A stretch of 64,000 nt of DNA from NCBI GenBank assembly GCA_935421135.1, contig OW285193.1, positions 19,010,252 through 19,074,251 on the forward strand, written 5' to 3'. Numbering within the stretch: position 1 is the stretch's first letter; every line of letters begins with the position of its first letter. Below, one piece after another: positions 33,501-45,377 of the stretch. Source of the stretch: Bugulina stolonifera (lineage: Eukaryota; Bryozoa; Gymnolaemata; Cheilostomatida; Bugulidae). The notes beneath the pieces were generated by a model. The model was not told where the DNA came from. It did not search any database and saw only the letters and a list, made by a program, of their open reading frames with translations. A program made the translations under genes and the position numbers.

Positions 33501-36500
33501 TCGAGTGCGATGCTGTGGTCGTAGAGCTGTTTACAGAAGTCACTGGTGGATCGTTGCATTGCAGGGTTAACAGTGAACATGATCTCTACTAGCTTAGCCA
33601 AGAGGTACGGGTTCTTAATATATGAGGGGGAGCAGATGAGTGTCACTATGAGAGTGGCTATATCTGACACTGCCTTGCTACACTCTGGGTGTGTCAGTGC
33701 AGTCGGCATGCTCCTGTAACCAGCAGCAGTAGTAGTTATACAAAATGGAGGTGTATCCTGTATGCATGCAGATACAAAACAGCAGATGTTACAGTAGTGG
33801 TTACCAAGTATTCAAGGGAACAAATAGTAAATATTTCATGAAAGCAACATATTCACTTTTCTTTGCAAGTTATACTGCGTCAAACTTTAACCAAATATAT
33901 TTCCACAACTTAGGTTTCAGGTACAGCGCAACTACATGTAGGTGAGAAGATTTCCAACCAACTTTCTGCCCATATCTTTCGAATGCACCAGCAGAAAACG
34001 TCATCTCTCTACAAGAAGCCTGAGTGTTTCGATGAGCTACGGATGATTTGTTTTGAACAATAAAATCACTGGTGACTAGTTTTGACAGCCAAGGTTTAGC
34101 GGCCATCTTGTAACTTCAGTCTCGACCAGAAAATGTCATGCATTAAAGTAGATGTACCACACGAGATGCAAATTGTGGTGGGAAAATACAGCCAATGAGA
34201 GATAGGATCACTTACGGCTACAGCCAATGAGAGACAGGATCACTTACGGCTACAGCCAATGAGAGATAAGATTACTTACGGCTACAGCGAATGAGAGATA
34301 AGATTACTTACGGCAGGAGAAATAGGATGAAGTCAGCCAAGTCATCTACAATGTATTCTGGGAGAGCAGAGAACTGCATGGGTGGTTCCTCTGTGGGAGG
34401 TAGATCTGGTCTGTGAAATGTAATGAAACACTGAGTCACCTACAGTACTTGCAGCAGACAGTATTATGAGTGGTATTCCAGTCAACATACATGAGAGTGA
34501 GGAGACAACTTCACGGCAGAGCATACATGTACTTACACTATAGTATTGCACCCAGCCTGAGTGAGCAAGAAGAGAGAGGTAGTGCCGTAGAATATTAGGG
34601 TTCGACGCAGAAGTTCAGCGTCAAGGACAGAGGCGTCGGCACAGAGCTGAGCTTTTTTCAGTCGTGCCAGTTGAGACGTCCACTTCTTCAGCATCTTCTC
34701 GTTACGCAATTTTAGTCGAGGATTTGCCTCCCATGTCGACTTTGTAGCCTTTATTTCCTGGCAATGAAAATATTCATGCATATCCTGTCTAACTGCTAGT
34801 AGTATATACACCAAGCAGTATACCTACACCACTACTACTACTGTATCATATACAGTATACCAACACCACTACTACTACTGTATCATATACAGTATACCTA
34901 CACTACTACTATAACTGTATCATATACAGTATACATACACCACTACTACTATAACTGTATCATATACAGTATACATACCTTGATGATATTAGTGAGTTCC
35001 TTGATGACACGAAGCCGTCTGTGATTCTTTTTTATATTAGGTAGGATACACAGGCTGACGCCCCGCAATGTGAAGAAGAAACATTCAGTAGAGAACGTAG
35101 GCTCGGTCCATTGCACTGAGCCATCACTACCTATGTGGTATATATTGAGAGAGTTTTAGAGCAGGTGAACGCTTACATCTGATTGGATGGATATTAATAG
35201 TAACATCATATGATTGGCTGCATCCCTGCATACTTACTGATGGTCTGCACCCATTTCTCAGCCTCAGTATCTGTACACTTTAGCCTAGTACAATCGTTCA
35301 TCTTGATCTTCCTGTTAGGGTGGTAGGGGTAGAGCCCGTCTACCTACACATATATTATACATATAACACTACCAGCATAAGCCTCAGCCAAAGAAACATT
35401 GAACTATTGGTATAAAGGGAACGTGGCAAATAATTACCACTACTAATAATAAAACTACCCCACAATCCTACAGTTGGAGAATAAAACTGTGATCCACAAA
35501 CTTAGAGTGGCAGAGAACCTGTCCCCTCCCTACCTTGTTGTGAGGAATCTTGTCTATGCTGAGCTCAAACAGACAGGAGAGTAGGTTGAGCATGAAGCCG
35601 TCTTTAGACACCTTGTCCTCCTCCACCTGCATCTGAGTACGTCTGCTGTTGGCCTCCAAGAAGTTTGCTAGCAGTTGTATCATGGGAAGACGACTTGCCT
35701 TGTACCTCAGGATGCATAGAATGGCTTGGCTCATCTGCAGCTGTTCATGTGTAATACAGTAATACAGTGATACAGTTATATAGTGATACAGTGATAACAT
35801 GGTACAGTGGTGCAGTACTACAGTACTACACTGATACAGTATATACAGCTATACAGTAATACAGCGATACAGTATATACAGTGATACAGTAATACATATT
35901 ATATTATACGGCATTATATTATTCAATTGCTAGAGCAATATTACCAGCAATTAGGAGTTATGTTACCTTTGCTGAATATAAACTACCATAATATACTTCA
36001 TGTATATAGACACTGTATGCATACACTGTACTACATGTATATAGACACTGTATGCATACACTGTACTACATGTATATAGACACTGTATGCATACACTGTA
36101 CTACATGTATATAGACACTGTATGCATACACTGTACTACATGTATATAGACACTGTATGCATACACTGTACTACATGTATATAGACACTGTATGCATACA
36201 CTGTACTACATGTATATAGACACTGTATGCATACACTGTACTACATGTATATAGACACTGTATGCATACACTGTACTACATGTATATAGACACTGTATGC
36301 ATACACTATACTACATGTATATAAACTGTCTATGCGCTTACCCTGACTAGTCTAAGAGCATTGCGTAGTAATGTATATGTATCCTTTATATATCTCTCAT
36401 CTTGCCCCTCATCACTGAAGTATTTATCCACCACTTGTACCTGGTAATAATATGTACAATATATTACTATATATCCACCACTTGCACCTGGTAATATGTA

Positions 36501-39500
36501 CAATATATTACTATATATCCATCACTTGTACTACGAGTTTTGGGGCTGAAGAGACAAGCTTACCGTGTCCTCAGCGAATGTGGAGAAAGACATGAATGGT
36601 GCGAGAAATGAGAGACTTTGGATCTCATTACCAGCCGAGTCTTCGCTGATTGGCTGAGGGTTCCAGTTGTCTAGACTTATAATCTACAATATGATATACA
36701 TGTTCATACACACATTGTAATACATATACACACATTGTAATACATATACACACATTGTAATACACATACACACTTTGTAATACATATATACTTTGCAATA
36801 CAATATGCATGTAGTGTAACACTCCAAAAGCAAGGAGTATCTAGTATAGTATACAATAGTGTAATGAATAGTACAATCTATGACACTAGGTAGTAGACTG
36901 TACTATAACTTGACTCACCAAGTCTATGAAAGGTTGTTTATTGGAAGCATCTTTATACAGCAGAAGGTCTATTAGTGTCTTGAGACAAGACATGTGGTCA
37001 GGTTGAACCAGCGTTAGTCTGTACGCCTGCTCCATTAGACTCATCACGAAAGGTGTGAATATCTACAGAGGATACAAACAGAGTGAACACCAACTACTAA
37101 GTTCTGCCAATCATGGCAGATATATACATGCATTATATACATACCGATGGACGGCATTCACCTCAGGGTGTACATATAACTGTATGATATACGTACGTAT
37201 AACTGTGTGATATACGTACGTGCAACTGTGTGATATATGTACATATAACTGTGTGATATACGTACGTATAACTGTGTGATATACATACGTATAACTGTGT
37301 GATATATGTATGTGCAACTGTATGATATACGTACATATAACTGTGTGATATACGTACGTGCAAATGTGTGATATACGTACATGTACATGTAACTGTGTGA
37401 TATACGTACATTAACTGAGATAGTGGAGGCGAAGATTTGAAACTCTGCCTCCACAATAGACAGTCATCTTTCTATTAACCAATATAAAGCAAGCACATCT
37501 TCCACATTCTGCATATTTCACTCTCTTATGGTACTGCTCTCCACGCCCCGAAGGAAGGAGATTGAGGATTTATTATCGAGTTTCACCCACCCCCCCTCTC
37601 CACTATATTTCCACTTCCTGTTGGGTACATATAACCAGCCAATTGGAAGTAGCCACACTTCTAACTTCCAATAAGACTTACCGTTACAAACTGGTCAGTG
37701 GCCAGGCTCTGACTGATAACCATACACAACAAGTCCCATTCAAAGTGTTTCTCCAGCACTAGTTTGGTCATGGCCATGCAAACACTGAAATACAACAATA
37801 CATAGTAATTATAGCTATACATACATGTACATGTAGCATCTAACACTGTAACATTTATTATACAATATATTGTTGTATTACATAATACACTTGTTCTACT
37901 AGGTGGGCTTATTGTACTTTTGTAAATAAACAGCCTCTGTCATTGACAGGACAACAATATGTATTGTAATGATGCAGTGGTTACACTGCATACCATAATA
38001 TTACCACTTCTACAGCTGATACCACTACACTACTACATGTACCACCTACCTCTGTTTACTTTCCTCCTTCACAGGGATGGATCCATTCAGTAACAAGATG
38101 GTTGTTTTGGCAGTCTGCTGCTTCAGTTCACCAACCACTTCCTCCTCTACAGCCGCCACCAGTCTCTACAAAGCAGTATATAAATCAGTATAAGAACCAC
38201 AATATAAACCAGTATAAGAACCACAATATAAACCAGTATAAGAACCACAATATAAACCAGTATACGAACTACAATATAAACTGTAACATACATGTAGAAT
38301 GCAGAACTAATAACAAACCTACTATAACAAATATTATAGTGAATACTGTGCTATATAATAGTGAACGCTGTGCTATATTATAGTGAATGCTGTGCTATAT
38401 TACAGTGAATACTGTGCTATATTATAGTTAACGCTGTGCTATATTATAGTGAACGCTGTGCTATATTACAGTGAATACGGTGCTATATTATAGTGAATGC
38501 TGTGCTATATTACAGTGAATACTGTGCTATATTATAGTTAACGCTGTGCTATATTATAGTGAACGCTGTGCTATATTACAGTGAATACCGTGCTATATTA
38601 TAGTGAACACTGTGCTATATTATAGTGAACGCTGTGCTATGCTATAGCTACCGGGTCACGTACCTTCTTACTGCATCTAAACTTGGTGGCTGTGTCAAAG
38701 CAGTTGGAGAGAGACTTGAGTACAGGTGCACTGTCTACCTTGAGACTGTTCAGTGAATACATGACCACCTCAAATATCACGTAGTTTAGTAATTCTGCTA
38801 CCTGCAGCACCCCATCTACAGTATATTATATACACAATGAGTAGTATACTGAGAACACAGGCTACAGCACACACACACAGTGTAATATATGCATTAGTAG
38901 ACATATACAGTGGTACACTCACCAGTGTTTGTACATGTCTGTATAACGTCCACCACGTCTGCCAGCATAGCGTCACTCCCGTCTAGTTTCACCTGCATTA
39001 TATCCTGTACACTGCTGATGATGACCTGGTTGACCTATATTATAGTACAGACACGTTATTCATAGCACTCCACATACATGTACAATGTACATGTCAGTGC
39101 AATTGAGGATAAAACATTATATAGTATAGCTGAATATCAAACTAAAGAGTTGAAAATGTTAAGCTAACCTGGTTAGTTGTGAGCTGTGTTGGAGGAGAGG
39201 GCTTGGTATCCCCCCTCTCTTCTGTATCCATAGACTCAGCTCTCCTGGCAGCGACTACTTGACTATTCGGTGTAGACCGTGACTCTGGTGGAGTATCTAC
39301 TGACATTCTAGTCACATGATCTCCAGTAGTCGTAGCCTCAGTTGATATACCAGAATCTGTCAATAGTGTTATATAGGTCAGTATTATTATATAGGTCAGT
39401 ATTGTTATATAGGTCAGTATTATTACATAGGTCAGTACTGTTATATAGGTTAGTATTATTATATAGGTCAGTATTATTATATAGGTCAGTATTATTATAT

Positions 39501-41440
39501 AGGTTAGTATTGTTATATACATGGAGGTCAGTATTATTACATGTATATAGGTTGAAAAATGTTATATAGGGTAATATAGTTATTTTTAATGATGTATTTT
39601 TCAGCAAGAAATTTATTTCTGAGCAGCCAGAGACTTGTTTCAAATCCACGGAAATATTTGATCATTTTATGTTGTAAAAATCATCAATCAGCTAATATAA
39701 AAGGTCTTAAAAAGCTTCAACATGGGGCTAATCCCATAGTCTGAAACAAGAGATGTGACGGCCCCGTCCCAGCGACCAGCGAGTCACGACAGCGAGGAGG
39801 CAAACAGACACCAGCTACTAAGTACAAAGCTCTCAGAGGCGAGCAGTCAGGCCCCTCTGGAAGCTTCGCTTAGGTCAGCATAAATACATTGTGTACAGTT
39901 ACATTTTAGGTGCATATTATTATAAGTGTCAGTAAGTTATCTATAAATGACACAACTCACCTGCAGAGCTTTGGCTATCTTCACTGGTGGTGCATCTCTT
40001 AGGCGTTGTCTCCCCATTGCCACCACCCAGTTTTGCTATTCTCTTTTTACGAACCTGCAAATAGAGTAGAGTGAGTGTAACAGAGTGGAGTGAGTGAAAT
40101 AGAGTGGAGTACAATAAAGTGTAATAGAGTGGAGTATAATAAGGTACAGTAGAATGGAGTATAATAAGGTATGGTAGAATGGAGTATAATAAAGTATAGC
40201 AGAGCCTAGTATAGTAGAACAGAGTATAGTCGAGTAGAGAAGATAAGAATAGGGCAGTATAAGGTAGGGCAGTGTAAGGTAGGACAGTATAAGGTAAGGC
40301 AATGTAAGGTAGGACAGTATAAGGTAAGGCAGTATAAGGTAGGATAGTATAAGGTAAGGCAGTATAAGGTAGGATAGTATAAGGTAAGGCAGTATAAGGT
40401 AGGACAGTATAAGGTAAGGCAGTATAAGGTAGGACAGTATAAGGTAGGCTAAGGTAGAGTATAGCAGTTTATAGTCAGTAGAGTATAGCAGTGTACAGTA
40501 GAGTATAGCAGTGTATAGTCAGTAGAGTATAGCAGTGTATAGTAGAGTATAGCAGTGTAGAGTAGAGTATAGCAGTGTATAGTAGAGTATGGCAGTGTAT
40601 AGTCAGTAGAGTATAGCAGTGTATAGTAGAGTATAGCAGTGTACAGTAGAGTATAGCAGTGTATAGTCAGTAGAGTATAGCAGTGTATAGTAGAGTATAG
40701 CAGTGTATAGTAGAGTATAGCAGTGTATAGTAGAGTATAGCAGTGTATAGTAGAGTATGGCAGTGTATAGTCAGTAGAGTATAGCAGTGTATAGTCAGTA
40801 GAGTATAGCAGTGTATAGTAGAGTATCTAGCAGTGTATAGTAGAGTATAGCAGTGTATAGTAGAGTATGGCAGTGTATAGTCAGTAGAGTATAGCAGTGT
40901 ATAGTCAGTAGAGTATAGCAGTGTATAGTAGAGTATAGCAGTGTATAGTAGAGTATAGCAGTGTATAGTCAGTAGAGTATAGCAGTGTATAGTAGAGTAT
41001 AGCAGTGTATAGTAGAGTATAGCAGTGTATAGTAGAGTATAGCAGTGTATAGTCAGTAGAGTATAGCAGTGTATAGTAGAGTATAGCAGTGTACAGTAGA
41101 GTATAGCAGTGTATAGTAGAGTATGGCAGTGTATAGTAGAGTATAGCAGTGTATAGTCAGTAGAGTATAGCAGTGTATAGTAGAGTATAGCAGTGTATAG
41201 TAGAGTATAGCAGTGTATAGTCAGTAGAGTATAGCAGTGTATAGTAGAGTATAGCAGTGTACAGTAGAGTATAGCAGTGTATAGTAGAGTATGGCAGTGT
41301 ATAGTAGAGTATAGCAGTGTATAGTCAGTAGAGTATAGCAGTGTATAGTAGAGTATAGCAGTGTATAGTAGAGTATAGCAGTGTATAGTCAGTAGAGTAT
41401 AGCAGTTTACACTTGCCTCATCAGCTGTTTTCTCATCCAT
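30577..41440 (-). CDS. UBE4B: Ubiquitin conjugation factor E4 B (UFD2 type)
   Basis: Twenty-three exons splice in frame to 1052 codons: 41440-41417, 40054-39961, 39356-39169, 39034-38923, 38815-38664, 38165-38050, 37784-37682, 37062-36919, 36683-36564, 36440-36342, 35734-35534, 35343-35237, 35126-34979, 34757-34537, 34410-34312, 33713-33466, 33320-33194, 32727-32568, 32262-32140, 31934-31743, 31604-31430, 31257-31108, 30632-30577. UBE4B is an E4/E3 ligase that extends ubiquitin chains with Cdc48/p97. The N-terminus [20 protein letters not shown] parallels human [20 protein letters not shown]. Further landmarks are [50 protein letters not shown] and SDAPDEF. The C-terminal U-box ([28 protein letters not shown]) is complete. 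It is shorter than human UBE4B (1302), mainly in the N-terminal low-complexity part. Intron 1 uses a GC donor. Confidence 0.96.
32735..33065 (-). repeat. 43-bp minisatellite and 14-bp repeat in UBE4B intron 17
   Basis: Six units at an exact 43-bp period (CATTAGTATAACACCTCATC at 32735, 32778, 32821, 32864, 32907, 32950), ending 7 bases from the exon 18 acceptor. On the minus strand each unit has TATACTAATG, resembling a branch-point motif. From 32985 a 14-bp repeat (CGACCGCTGGCTAC) follows with about six copies. Confidence 0.93.
34180..34312 (-). repeat. 32-bp repeat multiplying the exon 15 donor of UBE4B
   Basis: CTTACGGC on the plus strand recurs at 34211, 34243, 34275 and 34307, period 32. 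On the minus strand each copy reads GCCGTAAGT, identical to the true exon 15 donor at the last position (CC|GTAAGT at 34311), so three spare donors lie in the intron. Confidence 0.92.
34805..34978 (-). repeat. 40-bp repeat at the exon 13 donor of UBE4B
   Basis: About four to five units containing ACTGTATCATATACAGTATA. On the minus strand the units carry GTATGTATACTG or GTAGGTATACTG; the first copy is the exon 13 donor itself (AAG|GTATGT at 34978). Confidence 0.88.
35990..36320. repeat. 35-bp minisatellite in UBE4B intron 10
   Basis: Nine near-identical units containing CATGTATATAGACACTGTAT. On the minus strand the array begins about a dozen bases past the exon 10 donor at 36341. Very low divergence between units suggests recent expansion. 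Confidence 0.95.
37160..37410. repeat. 24-bp minisatellite in UBE4B intron 7
   Basis: About ten units of GTGTGATATACGTACGTATA with variable ends, open in several frames because the period is a multiple of three. Confidence 0.9.
38175..38650. repeat. Two minisatellites in UBE4B intron 5
   Basis: 38175-38280 holds four 24-bp units (CAGTATAAGAACCACAATAT plus AAAC) next to the exon 6 acceptor. 38330-38650 holds about fourteen 22-bp units (GTGAATACTGTGCTATATTA plus TA), running to about 14 bases from the exon 5 donor. Confidence 0.92.
39360..39560. repeat. 18-bp repeat next to the exon 3 acceptor of UBE4B
   Basis: About ten units of ATAGGTCAGTATTATTAT. On the minus strand the array runs up to the acceptor CTATTGACAG at 39357, whose ATTGAC resembles the unit's ACTGAC. 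Confidence 0.88.
39583..39662 (-). mobile_element. SINE tail fragment (family 2)
   Basis: About 80 bases in UBE4B intron 2 match the tail of the element at 5872 (GAGACTTGTTTCAAATCCA and the GATGTATTTTTCAGCAAG neighbourhood). The tRNA-like head is missing. Confidence 0.5.
40060..41405. repeat. Compound minisatellite filling UBE4B intron 1
   Basis: 40060-40440 is a 15-bp-type repeat (AAGGTAGGACAGTAT and variants). 40440-41405 is a 20-bp unit (AGCAGTGTATAGTAGAGTAT) alternating with a 25-bp variant that inserts TCAGT, several dozen copies. It reaches within about 10 bases of the GC donor of exon 1. Long open frames across it are artefacts of the repeat. Confidence 0.95.
41411..41416 (-). other. 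GC donor (GCAAGT) of UBE4B intron 1
   Basis: Exon 1 (ATG at 41440) ends GAT GAG and is followed on the minus strand by GCAAGT, a typical minor GC-AG donor. Joining to the TTGCAG acceptor at 40055 gives an N-terminus that aligns gap-free with human UBE4B, which supports this site over any nearby GT. Confidence 0.8.
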
Positions 41441-41532
41441 TAGATGAATCAAGGTGTCTCTCAGTCTGGTAGCTGGCTGTCTGCTAGTAAAGAATAAAGT
41501 GGTAAATAATGTGTATACTGTTTGTTATTGCT

Positions 41533-42716
41533 TGCACTGCATGTACTGTGTATACACTGTATTGATAGTGTTATAATACATGTACTGTGTATACACTGTA
41601 TTGATAGTGTTATAATACATGTACTGTGTATACACTGTATTGATAGTGTTATAATACATGTACTGAGTATACACTGTATTGATAGTGTTATAATACATGT
41701 ACCGTGTATACACTGTATTGATAGTGTTATAGTACATGTACTGTGTATGCACTGTATTGATAGTGTTATAATACATGTACCGTGTATACACTGTATTGAT
41801 AGTGTTATAGTACATGTACTGTGTATACACTGTATTGATAGTGTTATAATACATGTACTGTGTATGCACTGTATTGATAGTGTTATAATACATGTACTGT
41901 GTATACACTGTATTGATAGTGTTATAATACATGTACCGTGTATACACTGTATTGATAGTGTTATAGTACATGTACTGTGTATGCACTGTATTGATAGTGT
42001 TATAATACATGTACCGTGTATACACTGTATTGATAGTGTTATAGTACATGTACTGTGTATGCACTGTATTGATAGTGCTATAGTACATGTACTGTGTATA
42101 CACTGTATTGATAGTGTTATAATACATGTACTGAGTATACACTGTATTGATAGTGTTATAATACATGTACTGAGTATACACTGTATTGATAGTGTTATAA
42201 TACATGTACTGTGTATACACTGTATTGATAGTGTTATAGTACATGTACCGTGTATACACTGTATTGATAGTGTTATAATACATGTACTGTGTATACACTG
42301 TATTGATAGTGTTATAATACATGTACTGTGTATACACTGTATTGATAGTGTTATAATACATGTACTGTGTATACACTGTATTGATAGTGTTATAATACAT
42401 GTACCGTGTATACACTGTATTGATAGTGTTATAGTACATGTACTGTGTATGCACTGTATTGATAGTGTTATAGTACATGTACTGTGTATGCACTGTATTG
42501 ATAGTGTTATAAACATGTACTGTGTATGCACTGTATTGATAGTGTTATAGTACATGTACTGTGTATGCACTGTATTGATAGTGTTATAATACATGTACTG
42601 TGTATACACTGTATTGATAGTGTTATAATACATGTACCGTGTATACACTGTATTGATAGTGTTATAGTACATGTACTGTGTATGTGTGTTCTGTATTGAT
42701 AGTGTTATAGTGCATG
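41533..42716. repeat. 39-bp minisatellite upstream of UBE4B
   Basis: About 30 units of 39 bp containing TACTGTGTATACACTGTATT and GATAGTGTTATAATACATG. Variants are few and recur (GTATGC for GTATAC, ACCGTG for ACTGTG, TAGTAC for TAATAC). The period is 13 codons and the unit has no stop in several frames, giving overlapping open frames of 300-400 codons on both strands that are not genes. It begins about 90 bases upstream of the UBE4B start codon. Confidence 0.95.
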
Positions 42717-44563
42717 TACTACAGAATGCTCAAAGAGAGTTTGCATGCATTTCCTCATTCCATCCATATCAATACACTATATTATACAATAAACATGAGT
42801 ACTTGTATTTGCTGATGCAATAGTGACTCTGTCAGTACATGCTAGTAGAGTACTAGCCTACCATAACAAGATCCTATCTCTATCTATAGTAGACAATAGA
42901 CGACAAGATACAGGTGTCTGTTATGCTAACCTCATCACTAGACTAACTAGTGCTGTCTACTGAATAACCATCAGCACGAACTGAGTATGAGTATGAGTAG
43001 TAGCATAGACTCATAGTATGTCCATACATGTATTGAGTCACATGACATAGTATCTCCATACATGTATTGAGTCACATGACATAGTATCTCCATACATGTA
43101 TTGAGTCACATGACATAGTATCTCCATACATGTATTGAGTCACATGACATTGTGCGCTGACCATGGTATATATTGACCAGTGCGGTAAATGTTGACCACT
43201 GTGGTATATCCTGACCAGTGTTATATGGTGCTATGCAGAGTTTGCATTGCAGTTTCAACCAACTACTAGCGATGTGCGACCATCACTAATCACAAGTATA
43301 TTATATAGTGGTGTGCTTCAGTCAGCCGCAGGTTAACAAGTTCAACAAGCAGAACTTTGAACCCCATTGCTAACTCATACATACCAGCTATAGTATAGTA
43401 CTGAACATAACAATAGGATACATAATCTTTATATATATAATAACAGTTCCCCAACACCACATGTGCATGTAGCTTATTCAGTCTATATGTAACACAATCA
43501 AATACCAAATGAATGCCTGTATAAATGCCATGGCCAATTGCTCTACTATACTGAATAAAACTATGAAAAATTTATAGGAACTTGGTAACACAATTAGGTG
43601 ATCTGGTAGAGCTGTTTTATTAGGACATACAGAGAGTCAGTTATTCAAATTCATTAGCATAGAAGATAAATGTATAAGGGTATAAAACCATTGGAATTTA
43701 ATATAATTACTTTATTAGGCCTAATACATAGCCAAGGCTCTATCAAATAGTATCTTACATTATATTATAATTATGTTATTACCGTGCACATTTACCCTAT
43801 GTTATAAATTACGCAAAATACAATCTTATAACTACAATTTAAATTTTATTACAGTTAATTTTTAATCACGATATTTGTATAATGATCATTAGATGAACTA
43901 AGTAATTTTAATGATATTCATTCAACAATAATTATAATTAATAAATGCAATAAAAGCGTTAGTTAACTATACTTTAAAGTTATTATTGTAATACCAAACC
44001 ATAAATTAATATTGGCATTAAATTATCTATGATTATATATTCAAATAATTTGACAAAAGACAATGATATAGAAATTAAAGCAATTTTATGTGAATCCATC
44101 TGAATCATTCAATATATATCTGACCATGAAATCAGAAATGAACCGGGTCGATGAGGTTATTATAATAATTTGATAGATCATTCATTGCCATAGCATTCAC
44201 ATGACATTGAATTCACACTGATTGAATGAAACCGTGAGATGAGTTGGCAAATGAATTCCTTTCTTTACATTTGAAGAAATAGTAGGCTCTTGAATTTTGA
44301 TAAGGGGAGCACCGGAGTGATACATTGTGTTTAGACAGTGATTCAGAGTTTACAGAAATCTGCTGTTTCGAGCAGTATTGGTTTAAATTTATAGCGACGT
44401 ATTCATCGGTTTTTCGCAATTTTCATTATGTTAATCAATTTTGTTCTTTGTGCATGTTGTTTATAGTACATGGTAGGAAGCTGTTGTGGTGTGTGCGTGT
44501 TTGAGCAGCTATTGAGGCAAGTTCACGAGTAGTCATGGCATTATAGGTTTTATCATTTATTAT

Positions 44564-44640
44564 TTCATCATACATGGAGGTCATATGATATGACCTCCGC
44601 GTGGAGGTCATATGATATGACCTCCGCGTATGATGAAATG
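44564..44640. repeat. Nested palindrome
   Basis: GGAGGTCATATGATATGACC (followed by TCC), itself a palindrome, occurs twice in tandem (44576 and 44603), separated by GCGT, and the pair is enclosed by ATTTCATCATA and its complement TATGATGAAAT. The structure can fold as one long or two short hairpins. Confidence 0.85.
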
Positions 44641-44794
44641 CTCATATCTCCTTGCCATGCTTGTCTTCATCCTTTAGTAGGCCTATCTTTAGTTATTTTA
44701 ATTTTGATTTTTCTTTTGTTTCAATATTAACCAAACATAGATTGGTACTATCCAAATCAAAATTCCAATCATTATCATGAGCATGATGAGGCTC

Positions 44795-44857
44795 ATCAAA
44801 TCAATGAGTAAAAGTGTTTACTTCTTCCAAGTAAGCACTTTTACTCATCGATTTGAT
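44795..44857. repeat. 29-bp inverted repeat
   Basis: ATCAAATCAATGAGTAAAAG... (44795-44823) and its complement (44829-44857) differ at two positions, with a 5-base loop CTTCC. Both sides are flanked by CATGAGCATGATGAG, so the whole unit spans about 44775-44882. Confidence 0.85.
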
Positions 44858-45341
44858 CATCATCATCATGAGCATGATGAGTTATTATGAGTTGATCAAA
44901 ATCAGATCAATCAATGGAATGAGCTCTTGACAAAATGATTTTCAGTGAAAATTAAAATTAAATGATACTTATCATTATTACTTTAAGTTGATGCTTTGAC
45001 AACCTACCACCTACAATTGTTTTGTGGCTAATTCAACTATTTAAACCCAGTTTATTAAGATTACAAGGGCTAGTATTAGTATAGTTATCATTTATCAATA
45101 AGTCCATGAACAAAAATTAAATTTCCGAGTTTCTCCTTTGCTTATGAAAATTTTTTAGTTTCCGAATTAAATGAACCGAGTACCTTAATCACTCATTCGC
45201 CGCAGCTACATTTGCATGCATATTATGTTTTCTTCAGTATCTCAGGCTAACTCCTGGTCAACAAAATTGGCCAATCGGAAGGTTCATTGATTATTTAATG
45301 AAAAGACAACTTCTAATAAAGACAGTACCATTATTGTTACT

Positions 45342-45377
45342 AAGTTGTCCTCTCCCAAATTTGTGAGAGGACAACTT
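45342..45377. repeat. Perfect 13-bp hairpin, AAGTTGTCCTCTC family
   Basis: AAGTTGTCCTCTC (45342-45354) and GAGAGGACAACTT (45365-45377) flank a 10-base spacer. This is the cleanest member of the dispersed hairpin family and gives its core arm sequence. Confidence 0.9.

Noticed and set aside
40667..41452. 261-codon frame rich in Tyr, Leu and Cys
   Set aside because: Intron 1 repeat read from the true UBE4B exon 1; only its first 8 codons after the ATG at 41440 are coding.
41461..42672. Open frames of 403, 342 and 322 codons on both strands
   Set aside because: They are translations of the 39-bp minisatellite, whose period is a multiple of three; no unique sequence, start context or splice sites.
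41533..42716. CRISPR-like array
   Set aside because: Units are directly adjacent with no unique spacers, and the genome is eukaryotic.
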